Below are positions 37,801-44,803 of a stretch of DNA of 64,000 nt, one piece after another. The translations under genes and the position numbers were made by a program. The notes below the pieces were generated by a model. It saw only the letters and a program-made list of their open reading frames with translations, searched no databases and was not told the DNA's origin. The number at the start of each line of letters is the position of its first letter. The stretch's first letter is position 1. The stretch spans positions 62,001-126,000 of the forward strand of contig PBUB01000031.1 in the NCBI GenBank assembly GCA_002729885.1, in the 5' to 3' direction. The DNA is from Spirochaetaceae bacterium. GTDB taxonomy: Bacteria > Spirochaetota > Leptospiria > Leptospirales > Leptonemataceae.

Positions 37801-39042
37801 ACCATGTCCTCCACCTATATAAGACAGAAAACTTTCTATATCAGGCAGATCCCAAAAAAGCTGGCAGGCAAAGACCTGGAGATCGTCAGAACACTGAATC
37901 CGCGATCGATTCTTCAAGTACCGCTGGTGTTGCAGGGAAACACTGTTGCTATTATGGTGGCGGATCCTGCCGTTGCTTTGACGCAAGAGGATATCAAGTC
38001 CATCGAGCGAATGTGTGATCAAATCGCCGGAGCAGTACGTACTACTGCACTGCTCCAGGCCACGCAGGTAGCCCGAGAAGAAGCCGTCGCTTCAAAAGAG
38101 GAAGCCGAAGTAGCCCGGGCTGAATCCGACGCACTCCTGGAAAACGTACTGCCCAGCATCACCGCGAAGGAGCTAAAAGAGTCCGGACGGGTAGAGCCCG
38201 TGTACTTTGACAATGTCTCTGTGCTTTTTACAGACTTTGTAGGATTCACCAAAGCCGCAGCCAGGCTCAGTCCCGCGGAGCTAATCCAGGAACTGGACGG
38301 CTGTTTCTCCCAATTCGATGAAGTTTCGCGTCGCAACAACATGGAAAAGCTAAAAACCATCGGCGATGCCTACATGTGTGCCGGTGGATTGCCTGTTCCG
38401 AATGAAGGGCATGCCATTGATGCCTGCCTTACAGCCCTGGAATTTAGAAGCTTCATGAATCAAATGGCAGAAGTGAAGGACCAGCTGGGATTTGAATTCT
38501 GGCAGATTCGCATTGGTATACACAGCGGTCCCGTTACAGCAGGTGTCATCGGCAAAAACAAATTCTCCTATGATATCTGGGGAGACACCGTGAACGTAGC
38601 GAGCCGGATGGAATCTTCCGGTAGTCCAGGAATGGTCAATGTTTCCGGTTCCACCTATGAACTGGTAAAGGACCTATTCGAATGCGAATATCGCGGCAAA
38701 GTGCAGGCAAAAGGTAAAGGGGAACTGGACATGTACTTTGTTCATAGAATCAAGCCCGAGCTTTCTGCGGACGAAGAAGGACTGCTACCCAATGCTATGT
38801 TCGAGATGGCCCGAACGAACCTGGATATGGATGAGGTGGAGGCGCTGAAAGCGGAAGCTCATAACGCCAGGTATGGAAATGCAGAAGGATTCGCCAGTGG
38901 AAGTCGAGAAAGCCAGGATGTGCAAAACGGCGCAGCCGGGGGAGACAGAATAGAGTCCAATGGAAGGTCCGGCGGCGAACGAAGGAAACCTGCAGGAGCC
39001 AGGCCGCTGTCCGAGATTGACTACGACAGGCAGGGCTGGTAG
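31828..39042 (+). CDS. Giant receptor adenylate cyclase: 7TMR-DISM, nine GAF domains, class III cyclase
   Basis: About 2404 residues. A signal peptide (MRTLSNAILCILVTLTITLP) precedes the jelly-roll domain (NGRWLFYQGKY; AYRLYVNGELLYTLGN), seven TM helices (about 220-420), a coiled coil and nine GAF modules starting near 443, 630, 817, 990, 1186, 1365, 1552, 1738 and 1919. The cyclase (about 2128-2305) keeps FTDFVGFT, EKLKTIGDAYM, YDIWGDTVN and NVASRMES, as expected for an active adenylate cyclase. The tail ends LSEIDYDRQGW. It is a diverged paralogue of the first giant: modules match one-to-one except that equivalents of that protein's modules 2 and 10 are missing. A TTG at 31810 is possible, but ATG 31828 begins the signal peptide. 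Confidence 0.93.
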   Translation: MRTLSNAILCILVTLTITLPEAPIQAKPVEEPVRQGVLDLTSKNPALQNTISQDAMSLNGRWLFYQGKYLAPQDWKDRLSNSTGDREAAFISVPDSWTNRADNPLPAKGRATYRMILELPEKAKPGTMALALPTIGSAYRLYVNGELLYTLGNVDSEKESMTQALQPALVSLPGLEKRNEILFHVSNVEHRHAGLWLPIQFGKARQLMEDQQRSYTLSVFLAGGLVLIGIYHLGLFLARRKDLTPLYFGVFCISIAFWSAQRSEKLFAQLIPGLPGHLGLRIEYLGFYLAVFSFLQFAKYMYPKEMHRWPLRIINSVAGIAAISGLVLPVEIFVHTLPVMQIDALAAVLVCSIWAILAVARKRLGAKLVGLSFLLLGATVVNDIMVAALSTHNIYIAPFGLMFFIIGQAFALSMHLSRAFNKLEDLSQNLEQKVEQRTAELDTLNELTRRVNESRDLQYIVEQTSTYMVRQLGMRRMFLLLIDEPANEIQGYGGQVHDASDKGRQFYQSLRAKIEPELGTLYRTIKKKKTLHLDLQKIGTPVAAIDRRVVEQFQMKSILEIPALVGDRVLGVAIIDPGDRRLNREEISRLEAVVSQIAGAASNAQLIQQINVQRWIAQQEAQATEMLADLSRKALEGGKLEEVVRSLSDFLKPMLGYHGVTIYLPHDSEESLVQRTVLEDGRTLDIGSLPDPVRVIPLVSESGSLYRIFRRGKPMYFPEITDELQANSPVDKAIRQYFGFRWCYHLPMTVSEKVIGIATIAGHSQKQLSPKERVIIQRMIAQVAGAVQQQSLLQTIEQEKDTAHKLEQETRALADFTRRLNERQELGSIVHEVCRFAVESLDLRGAFITAVNEKEKEFQNIGGFGKDYNGQQVLFTDNATAPLNQEAGIAYRTYKRRKRLYLRQLPELENATDRYVTELLGLRSYLQVPLILQGDVIGIMGIDPGQRQLSREDLDRLQRYADQVTGAINNAALLKEVQAQRMSIEGLARITETAASTDNLDEILNQIFQYVRDRYGILSGIIMVPNEDRTELQSIKVHTFEDKDKLQLHEAGEYGENLSVGIDTEGGTLARTFLRGRPFYVPDVERLMGRERNYPGAEIDRDIFHNLRYRGYLALPMQVNKEPVALLNFTSYGHELKLNKTDREELFTLASQLAGIIRSRQLAENLEREKVIAEREKSENASLAALARHANEGTGIQDILIQTSQFTESECGVSRLGLYLVDNERNTLELHSVLQSGIVQDLADAPESIRSIPITFENGSLPTVIRRKRKMFLPHIKQAFLDASPVDADQVAFHKFEWLLHAPMSIEGSIVGIMVFVGPHQRRPGLPERQLMERIVDQISGAVQSKRLLAQVEEARIDSEALAELARRADEGADLTEIGELVLQYANDKCGVDTLALYTLNEEKNRLEARAMARKGQIQSGDTIPEEVRFPSMGEDTGTLRRVVSTGKPMYMGRIPDRMMKKMSDHDRRLMEYLGFDWFLDIPMVAEGRVIGVIAFAGPSRQKLSKSERDFLERITRQVSGSVQNRQLLKEVESERNIAHTLQRETEGLNQLLKRIAPMEDLDEIMKEVIGFSEEAYGIGVYSLYSVDNEARQMHALSMNFPDHIASEDREHIMATPIPLDYRGGAFTMAYRRSPRYSYYRTVNPEPLPAIEQFVTEKYGITNMVVYPLMEGSQVMAFLNFLTYNPEGLKRDQLSQLSILSDQISGIIRMNGLIREVKEQSTRTEAARKETEVLADLSRKANEATDLESVSHTLFDHLRESLDLDDFCLFVLEPETMLFHAAAWDTRAADNPKTRKWLETTQYKMEPEIGSLYRTYSRRKTTYLPSFPDEFTATGDRAIVEKLNLKSALQVPLLIQDEVIGFFTCGPRRRLWKAEIHSIERFCNQVAGAIRATALLKSTALEKERAESARQETEVLAELSKQANETSNLQNLCETLFDHLEGQYGIENQALFVVDNDTFELTPAAARGGVGPEERQRWLNTFRINLKNDPGTMSSTYIRQKTFYIRQIPKKLAGKDLEIVRTLNPRSILQVPLVLQGNTVAIMVADPAVALTQEDIKSIERMCDQIAGAVRTTALLQATQVAREEAVASKEEAEVARAESDALLENVLPSITAKELKESGRVEPVYFDNVSVLFTDFVGFTKAAARLSPAELIQELDGCFSQFDEVSRRNNMEKLKTIGDAYMCAGGLPVPNEGHAIDACLTALEFRSFMNQMAEVKDQLGFEFWQIRIGIHSGPVTAGVIGKNKFSYDIWGDTVNVASRMESSGSPGMVNVSGSTYELVKDLFECEYRGKVQAKGKGELDMYFVHRIKPELSADEEGLLPNAMFEMARTNLDMDEVEALKAEAHNARYGNAEGFASGSRESQDVQNGAAGGDRIESNGRSGGERRKPAGARPLSEIDYDRQGW

Positions 39043-39098
39043 CTACTAAACTTGCTCATCCAGAGGCCTCCAGCGTCCTCCGGCAAATAGGTCCAGTC

Positions 39099-40802
39099 CT
39101 ACTTTGTGCGGTAGGCCCACACCCCATCCCAGTCATCCGGCGGTGGATTGCCTTGCAGGTGTTTGATTCGAGCCGAATATACCTTCGAAGGGCCATCGCT
39201 TCCGAGTTCAGAAAAAGCCTCCAGGGCCTGGTCCCAGTTTCTCTGCCGATAGAACTCCAGGCCTTTCTGAAAGATATTTCCGGGATCGAACGATAGCTCA
39301 TCGTCGGGACCTCCCAGAAGCTCGAAGATAGCTACCGGCTGCTGCTTGCCCTTAACGCGAATAATATCCAGCTCCCTTAATTTGAAGCTATCGGAAAGCA
39401 TCTGTGCTGTTCCTTCTGAAACAATAATATGAGTTCCATACTGCTTATTAATGGCTTCGAGCCTGGAAGCCAGGTTTACCACATCGCCCATTACCGTGTA
39501 GTTCTTCGCATTTTCGGAGCCCATTTCGCCCACAACAAGTTCGCCGCTGGCCAGGCCTATGCGAATATGGAATCCACTGAAATCTTCGTTCAGACCCAGC
39601 ACTTCAGGAAGACGGGCACGAAAACTATCCAGGGAATTGATCTGCTGGAGTGCAGTACGCGCCGCAAGATCAGCATGATTGGAGATCCCGGAGAAAGGAG
39701 GCCCCCAGTAGGCCATAATTGCATCGCCGATGAATTTATCGATCACTCCCCGATTCGCCCGTATGGGTTCTGCCATTTGAGTGAGATAGGCGTTAATCAT
39801 GCGCACAAGACCATTGGGGCTCAGCTTCTCTCCCATTTCGGTGAAACCTGCAATATCCGAGAAAAATACCGTCATGATCCTCTTCTGACCATCCCCGGCA
39901 CCTTCCTCCTGGTTTTCGATGAGCTCCGCTACAATGCGCGGGTCTACGAATCGACCGAAAGTATCTCGAATCCTTTCCTTTAACTTCAGCTCCCCTGTCA
40001 TATGATTGAATGCTGCAGTAAGCTGACCTACTTCATCCGCGGTAGACACAGGGAGATTCACATCCAGGTCCCCTTCTTCGATTTTCTGCGTCCCGGTTAA
40101 TAGATCATGAATTGGCCGAACCAGTCCGCGAGTAATATAGCCGGCCACTACCAGAGCCAGTGCAAGTGCAAGGACTGTGAGTCCGATGGATGATATCATC
40201 ACCTTTCGCTCATCATCCCGGGCTCTCTGAACCGATTCGTCCACCTCTGAACCCACTTCCTCTCTGAGACGATCCAGAGCCAGGTTAAAGATGTCCTCCT
40301 CTTCCTCCAGGCGATCCTCCATCCAGACGGTCTGGTCGGTATAACCCTTCTTCGATTCCTCCACAAAGCTGCCTGCATGTTTGCGATATCGAGCGAAAGA
40401 GTCCTCTATGGTCTGGAATCGCACAGCCAGGGATGCCTGCAAATCGGGACGGATCACCTGCTTTTCTTTTCCGGCTTCCAGCAATTTGCGCGCTTCATGA
40501 ATCTCCTTCGCAAGAGTAGCGGCTCGTTCATCCATCATGCTGCTTTCTTTCAGGGCCACTTCCGAGTTCCCTCTTTTTTCGCGATTCAACGTTGCCAGAC
40601 GCTCAATGTGCAGTTCATACTCAATGGCATGAGCTTCAATGGCCGCAGCAGATTTCTCCAGGGCCAGATGATACCGGGCCACTGCATCGAGCTCACCGGC
40701 CACATTGGAAACCAGGACAATGGAAAGAATGGAACCTACGGACATCAGAAAGACCCCTAACAGAGCCAGCAAAAAGATCTTCCAGGAAATACGTAGCTTC
40801 AT
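39099..40802 (-). CDS. Transmembrane HAMP adenylate cyclase
   Basis: A 567-residue membrane cyclase. TM1 (IFLLALLGVFLMSVGSILSIV) and a long helical periplasmic domain (to about 200) precede TM2 (SSIGLTVLALALALVVAGYI). The HAMP follows (RGLVRPIHDLLTGTQKIEEG), then the linker FGRFVDPRIVAELI and the catalytic domain: metal Asp residues in FFSDIAGFT and KFIGDAIMAYWG, base-selecting Lys (DKFIGD) and Thr (YTVMGDVVN), and transition-state NLASRLE. The C-terminal 70 residues look TPR-like (FQKGLEFYRQRNWDQALEAF). The catalytic subtype (Lys/Thr) differs from the Lys/Asp type of the three GAF cyclases, so it is not a recent paralogue. It is convergent with the second giant, 56 bp apart. Confidence 0.93.
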   Translation of the reverse strand: MKLRISWKIFLLALLGVFLMSVGSILSIVLVSNVAGELDAVARYHLALEKSAAAIEAHAIEYELHIERLATLNREKRGNSEVALKESSMMDERAATLAKEIHEARKLLEAGKEKQVIRPDLQASLAVRFQTIEDSFARYRKHAGSFVEESKKGYTDQTVWMEDRLEEEEDIFNLALDRLREEVGSEVDESVQRARDDERKVMISSIGLTVLALALALVVAGYITRGLVRPIHDLLTGTQKIEEGDLDVNLPVSTADEVGQLTAAFNHMTGELKLKERIRDTFGRFVDPRIVAELIENQEEGAGDGQKRIMTVFFSDIAGFTEMGEKLSPNGLVRMINAYLTQMAEPIRANRGVIDKFIGDAIMAYWGPPFSGISNHADLAARTALQQINSLDSFRARLPEVLGLNEDFSGFHIRIGLASGELVVGEMGSENAKNYTVMGDVVNLASRLEAINKQYGTHIIVSEGTAQMLSDSFKLRELDIIRVKGKQQPVAIFELLGGPDDELSFDPGNIFQKGLEFYRQRNWDQALEAFSELGSDGPSKVYSARIKHLQGNPPPDDWDGVWAYRTK

Positions 40803-40909
40803 TAATCCGAGGCTAATTTCTTTTAGAGAACCGTCCAGCTTTTTGGTCGCAGCTTCTACTGGAGCATTAAATCATTTTCCTCTGCTGTGGTTTATCGAAC
40901 CCTGGCAGA

Positions 40910-41383
40910 ATGTCATCCTTCCGAGCCAGCTGCCTGGCTCTCATTTCTGTAACTTTACTCTCCGGCTGCATCTGGATACCGGCCAGGGATCCGGATACCA
41001 ATCGCGGGTTGTTCTGGTGCCCTCCTCTTCCGAACTGCGCATCTACGGAATCCTGGATTCCTTATTTGCACGGAACAGATCCTTTCATCCTGAAAATGCC
41101 TCTGGAAGAGGCCTGGCCCATCATTCTGGAAACCGTCCAGGAGATGGAACGGACCGAGGTTACCACGGAATGGGAAGGATACATCTACGCGAAAGCCTAC
41201 AGCCGAGTCTTTCATTTCCTGGATTTTCTGGAAATTCTGGCCATACCCGAAGAAGGCAGATTGTCCGTGCGATCCTCATCCATGCTTGGGATCACAGATT
41301 TCTGGGTAAATTACCGACGGGTAGAACGGCTGCGAAAGGCCCTGGCTGAAAAAGGCGTTATCGAATCTTCGCAATCAGATTAA
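40910..41383 (+). CDS. DUF1499 lipoprotein
   Basis: The 157-residue product has a signal peptide with lipobox LLSGC (cysteine at about residue 20). The mature part follows the DUF1499 pattern: LEEAWPIILETVQEMERTEV, then YIYAKAYSRVFHFLDFLEIL, then RLSVRSSSMLGITDFWVNYRRVERLR. Members are small envelope proteins of unknown function. An internal CPPLPNC could form a disulfide. It is divergent from the HAMP cyclase and convergent with the MarR gene across a heptanucleotide repeat. Confidence 0.82.
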   Translation: MSSFRASCLALISVTLLSGCIWIPARDPDTNRGLFWCPPLPNCASTESWIPYLHGTDPFILKMPLEEAWPIILETVQEMERTEVTTEWEGYIYAKAYSRVFHFLDFLEILAIPEEGRLSVRSSSMLGITDFWVNYRRVERLRKALAEKGVIESSQSD

Positions 41384-41406
41384 ACTCCGGATTCAGAAAC
41401 TAAGAG

Positions 41407-41462
41407 CTCTCTGCTCTCTGCTCTCTGCTCTCTGCTCTCTGCTCTCTGCTCTCTGCTCTCTG
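41407..41462. repeat. Heptanucleotide tandem repeat, (CTCTCTG) x 8
   Basis: Eight perfect copies of CTCTCTG fill 41407-41462. They lie in the 93-bp gap between the convergent DUF1499 lipoprotein gene (stop at 41383) and the MarR gene (stop at 41477). The unit length is not a multiple of three, but the tract is outside both reading frames as called. It could vary in copy number by slipped-strand mispairing and alter the 3' ends of either transcript. Confidence 0.98.
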
Positions 41463-41476
41463 CTACAGAAATCAGC

Positions 41477-41932
41477 TCAAGGCTGGTTGCGCAGCCTTTC
41501 CTTTTCCAGTTCCAGCCTCAACTCCTGTAGAACCTCCCGGCAGGTCTGGATCTTTCTCTGTCCCACCCAGGGAATTCGATCTTTGAAAAACTGCTTTTCC
41601 TGACGGACCAGTGTTTTTGCCTTTCGGCGCCCGGTCCGGGTAAGAGCCATCAGACTGGAAGTTTTGTGTCGCGGATTCGCCTGACGTTCTAGAAAGCCTT
41701 CTTCCATGAGGAGATCCACTACCTGCTGCATTCGCTGCCGACTGAGCGCCCGCCTGTAGGCCAGGTCCGGAACAGACATGGATCCTGCCGAATATATGGT
41801 AAGCATTACAAATCGGCCGGTGCGGCCTCCACAGAATGATTGCCTGGATTCGATGTCCTGGAGTGCAAAATAGGCACGATAAATTTCATCCGCCACTTCG
41901 AGCAGGGTTGATTCTCGTCCAGAATGCGACAT
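41477..41932 (-). CDS. MarR-family transcriptional regulator
   Basis: A 151-residue winged-helix repressor. The core has MSVPDLAYRRALSRQRMQQV (recognition helix), VDLLMEEGFLERQANPRHK (turn and start of the wing) and SLMALTRTGRRKAKTLV, with dimerisation helices at both ends (LEVADEIYRAYFALQDIE; LQELRLELEKERLRN). It is transcribed away from the 4-TM membrane protein gene. The 127-bp gap between them carries an inverted repeat suitable as its operator, so autoregulation and control of the neighbour are likely. The ATG at 41932 follows GAGGA with almost no spacing, so the start may be slightly downstream. Confidence 0.88.
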   Translation of the reverse strand: MSHSGRESTLLEVADEIYRAYFALQDIESRQSFCGGRTGRFVMLTIYSAGSMSVPDLAYRRALSRQRMQQVVDLLMEEGFLERQANPRHKTSSLMALTRTGRRKAKTLVRQEKQFFKDRIPWVGQRKIQTCREVLQELRLELEKERLRNQP

Positions 41933-41957
41933 TCCTCTTTGTCTATCTATTTGCTAT

Positions 41958-41978
41958 TTTGACAAGTAGATTGTCGAA
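41958..41978. promoter_or_regulatory. Candidate MarR operator
   Basis: TTTGACAA and TTGTCGAA form an inverted repeat (7 of 8 positions) with a 5-bp spacer, in the intergenic region between the divergent MarR gene and the 4-TM gene. Length, AT-rich character and position fit MarR sites. Binding is inferred. Confidence 0.5.
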
Positions 41979-42059
41979 GCATGGGAAAATTCTGGTGGCG
42001 ATTTAGCGTAGTCATTATCTCGGAATTGACTGAAACCCGGAGGAGTATTCCATAAGCCC

Positions 42060-42470
42060 ATGATTAATGTAGTGTTATGGATTTTACTGGTAGTGTTCTA
42101 TCTGGCCGTATCCTTTGTTCCGGGCCTCGCTCCCGGCGCAGAAGCTCAAAATAACGGCGTCTTAATGGGACAAATCATTCTGGGAGTCATCTGGGTGGGC
42201 TTTCTTGGCTATTCGTTATATTGCTCTTATAGAGAAAGCCTGGTAAAGACTGTTCGAAGGATGTTTGCCTGGCACTGGGGACGTCAGATCGGTCTGGATC
42301 TATATCTGGGCCTGCTCATGTTTTGCGGAATGATCTTTCTTGTAGAAGGAAGCCTCTGGATTGCTTTGATATGGCTGGTCCCCACGCTTATCTACGGAAA
42401 CCTTGTACCGCTCTTCTATGCAGCCACCCGACTACCCATGATTGTTTCCGGTTTCGCCTTCGCAGGCTGA
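42060..42470 (+). CDS. Small four-TM membrane protein, probable MarR target
   Basis: The 136-residue product has four hydrophobic helices (VVLWILLVVFYLAVSFVPG; IILGVIWVGFLGYSLYC; IGLDLYLGLLMFCGMIFLV; SLWIALIWLVPTLIYGNLV) and short loops, with a basic stretch RESLVKTVRRMFAWHW between helices 2 and 3. I do not recognise a named family. It is divergent from a MarR regulator, an arrangement typical of regulator/target pairs. GGAGG lies 16 bases before the ATG, which is long. An intrinsic terminator follows at 42517. Confidence 0.7.
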   Translation: MINVVLWILLVVFYLAVSFVPGLAPGAEAQNNGVLMGQIILGVIWVGFLGYSLYCSYRESLVKTVRRMFAWHWGRQIGLDLYLGLLMFCGMIFLVEGSLWIALIWLVPTLIYGNLVPLFYAATRLPMIVSGFAFAG

Positions 42471-42516
42471 ACTTCCGGGCGAAACGGAGCACCAGAGTAC
42501 AGGCTATTTCCCGGAC

Positions 42517-42541
42517 AGGGGCGAGAGCTCGCCCCTTTTTG
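42517..42541 (+). terminator. Rho-independent terminator after the four-TM gene
   Basis: GGGGCGA pairs with TCGCCCC around a GAGC loop (stem extendable by one more pair) and is followed directly by TTTTT. It lies 47 bp after the stop of the 4-TM gene. Confidence 0.85.
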
Positions 42542-42610
42542 TAAAAAATAGTAGAATGCCTGGGAGGCCAGCTATAATGGGCAGGGTTATCTGAACTCTG
42601 GACAGGACTC

Positions 42611-43264
42611 TTGAATCGCTGGCATTTAATCACGATCCCAATGCTACTCTTCGCTATCAATTGCTGGCTACATCCGGTTTATCAGCAGGAGGATACGAAT
42701 TCGTCCGGCGAAGAGCAAGGCTTACTGGCACTTATAGCGGGAAGCAACTCCAATAGTTCAACAAATAGAGGCTTCAAATATATCTTCGTCACCGCGGCCA
42801 CTCCCACCGGAGGAGGCGTAAATGGATTATCCGGTGCCGATTCCCTTTGCCAGACCGATAGTCGAAATCCCGGTACCGGAACATTCAAGGCTTTGCTGGG
42901 GATTTTTAACCTCAGGCACTGGTGCCGCTCCGATATGGGTAGCTGCCCGGGCGGAAGCTCCCTGAACTGGGTAATCAGTCCATCTACCGAGTACCGTCGA
43001 CTGGATGGAATCACAACAGTGGCCACTTCCACTCCTGATTCGCATTTCAGCTTCCCGTTGGACAATACTTATTCTACCGATACAGACGATGCCTGGACCG
43101 GACTTGCAAACGATATGACCTCCAATGCCGGAAGCTCCGAGTGCGGGAACTGGGTAAGCACCGGATGTTGCGGGAATCATATAACTCTGACGAATACTAG
43201 CGGGATCAATGAAGGTAACCTGAATTGCAGCTTACCCGCTCGCCTGATCTGCGTTGAGCAATGA
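42611..43264 (+). CDS. DUF1554 surface protein, probable lipoprotein
   Basis: A 217-residue exported protein. The N-terminus (MLLFAINC) looks like a spirochaetal signal peptide with lipobox AINC. The DUF1554 domain follows: YIFVTAATPTGG, GLSGADSLCQTDSRNPG, GTFKALLG, SLNWVISPSTEYRR, then DAWTGLANDM and a cysteine-rich end CGNWVSTGCCGN...LICVEQ. The family is found mainly in Leptospiraceae surface proteins, where its function is unknown; the spaced cysteines suggest disulfides. The start is TTG at 42611 with AGGA four bases upstream. It is flanked by an upstream terminator and a convergent patatin gene, so it is monocistronic. Confidence 0.85.
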   Translation: MNRWHLITIPMLLFAINCWLHPVYQQEDTNSSGEEQGLLALIAGSNSNSSTNRGFKYIFVTAATPTGGGVNGLSGADSLCQTDSRNPGTGTFKALLGIFNLRHWCRSDMGSCPGGSSLNWVISPSTEYRRLDGITTVATSTPDSHFSFPLDNTYSTDTDDAWTGLANDMTSNAGSSECGNWVSTGCCGNHITLTNTSGINEGNLNCSLPARLICVEQ

Positions 43265-43279
43265 ATGCAGCAATTGAAC

Positions 43280-44206
43280 TCAGGCCCTGTGTAAACCAAA
43301 GTACTCGGCCAATTGATTTCGGGCATCCGAGTACCCGGCCTGGATTAATTGATCTGCCTGCCTGGCCGTGAAATTCAAAATGGACTGAAAACCCAGCATG
43401 CGATGAGGAGCTACGGTGGCGATGCGAGTGTCCCCCAGAGTTAGAGTCCTTCGCACCAGACTCTGGAACATCCCCTGCTGCTCTCTGAGCTTGTATTCCC
43501 AGGAAAGATGAGCCATAAACGATTCGTAGGATCCGATGAGCGACTGCTCGAAGACGCGCTCCGCAGCCTGTCTACGACTGTTGGGCAACGGCATTCGCGA
43601 TCCACCTACCGGACTCAATAGAACTACAATCACTTCTCTTGCGCCCCGCTCCAGAGCAGGAAGAATGGGTGTGTTGGCCATGACGCCTCCATCCCAGTAG
43701 GGCTCACCGTCGATGTATTGCCAGGGGAAAAGGATGGGTATGGCACTGGAGGCCATAACATGTTCAATGTCTATAACCTGATTATTGAAGAATTTCAGAC
43801 GGGATTTGATAATGTTAACGGCTGTAATGATTATCTCTCGATCGCTCTTTCGCAGCGTTCGCAGATCCATTCGATCCAGAATTAGATTCTTAAGAGGCTC
43901 TGTATCCATCAGCGGACTGAATCCGCGGCGGGTAAAGAAATGTACAATTTGCTTCCAGAGGGAAATCCTGTAGATGCGGCCTCTTTCAATGGTCTTCCAG
44001 AGATGTACCAATTCCTGAAGATTCAGACCGCAGCCAATGGCACTGGCATTCACCGCTCCCACGGATGTACCGCAGATTAGATCTGGATTCCAACCTATCT
44101 CCTGGAGAAACTTCCAGACTCCTACCTGATAGGCGCCCCGGGCTCCACCTCCGGAAAGGATCAATGCTCTATGTCTCTTTTTCTGTTGAAGCGGCGCTAC
44201 TGCCAT
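43280..44206 (-). CDS. Patatin-like phospholipase (RssA family)
   Basis: A 308-residue serine lipid acyl hydrolase. It has the glycine-rich oxyanion hole ALILSGGGARGAYQVGV, the nucleophile elbow CGTSVGAVNA (GxSxG) and the catalytic Asp in EPYWDGGVMANTPI (DGG). The C-terminal helices are typical of bacterial RssA-type members, which are usually cytoplasmic or membrane-associated. No signal peptide is present. The start ATG at 44206 gives a short basic N-tail before the domain. It is convergent with the DUF1554 gene, 15 bp apart. Confidence 0.92.
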   Translation of the reverse strand: MAVAPLQQKKRHRALILSGGGARGAYQVGVWKFLQEIGWNPDLICGTSVGAVNASAIGCGLNLQELVHLWKTIERGRIYRISLWKQIVHFFTRRGFSPLMDTEPLKNLILDRMDLRTLRKSDREIIITAVNIIKSRLKFFNNQVIDIEHVMASSAIPILFPWQYIDGEPYWDGGVMANTPILPALERGAREVIVVLLSPVGGSRMPLPNSRRQAAERVFEQSLIGSYESFMAHLSWEYKLREQQGMFQSLVRRTLTLGDTRIATVAPHRMLGFQSILNFTARQADQLIQAGYSDARNQLAEYFGLHRA

Positions 44207-44274
44207 GGAATAAGAAATTCAGGACGGGCCCTGCAGAGAAAGGAGAAAAACAAAGGCGGATTGCCGAAATTCCA

Positions 44275-44751
44275 TCATTCCTGGGTATCCGGATGCTCCT
44301 CACCGTTGGCTCCTTTTTTCACTACCCGGGTTCTCTGGACGTCCAGCAGGAATCGCTCCGGATCGCCTTCATAGATGGCCAGTACCAGATAGGGACCGGT
44401 TTTTACTATATACATGTAATCTGAAGGAACCATGTATCCCAGCTCATGAAAAATGCCCCGGGTGTACATGGAATCCCGGCTGATTTTTTCATACTCGAAA
44501 TCTCCGGATTTGAGTTTCTTTGCATAATCAGCCCCTTCAAAAGTATCCTCCCGCGGAAGGACACTTTTTAACATACGCAGGAGATTATTCTCCAGACGGC
44601 CTTTTCGGCCTGCTTCCGGATCCTTCTTGCCATCCAGGTAGGAGTTGTAGTAGTCCTGGTCCAGATTCTTTCCAGGTTGCTCCATCTTCTGATGGTGGCC
44701 ACTGATTTGAGGGTCCACAATGGCCGTAAATATATAGAGGAGTACGAGCAT
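44275..44751 (-). CDS. Exported or membrane-anchored protein of unknown function
   Basis: A 158-residue product with one hydrophobic N-terminal helix (MLVLLYIFTAIV) acting as anchor or signal. A polar His/Lys/Asp-rich linker follows, then a small mixed domain (ADYAKKLKSGDFEYEKIS, GIFHELGYMVPSDYMYIVKTGPYLVLAIYEGD). No cysteine, metal or catalytic pattern is seen and I cannot assign a family. It lies 68 bp upstream of the patatin gene on the same strand, so joint transcription is possible, and it is divergent from the FapA-like gene. Confidence 0.6.
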   Translation of the reverse strand: MLVLLYIFTAIVDPQISGHHQKMEQPGKNLDQDYYNSYLDGKKDPEAGRKGRLENNLLRMLKSVLPREDTFEGADYAKKLKSGDFEYEKISRDSMYTRGIFHELGYMVPSDYMYIVKTGPYLVLAIYEGDPERFLLDVQRTRVVKKGANGEEHPDTQE

Positions 44752-44803
44752 ACCCCGGAAATAACCCGGGTACTCGGCAAATCCAGTAGAATTTGGGGGC
44801 GGA

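Noticed and set aside
16036..39042. The two giant genes as a duplicated assembly artefact
   Set aside because: They differ throughout at nucleotide level, have different module numbers and different tails, so they are true paralogues.
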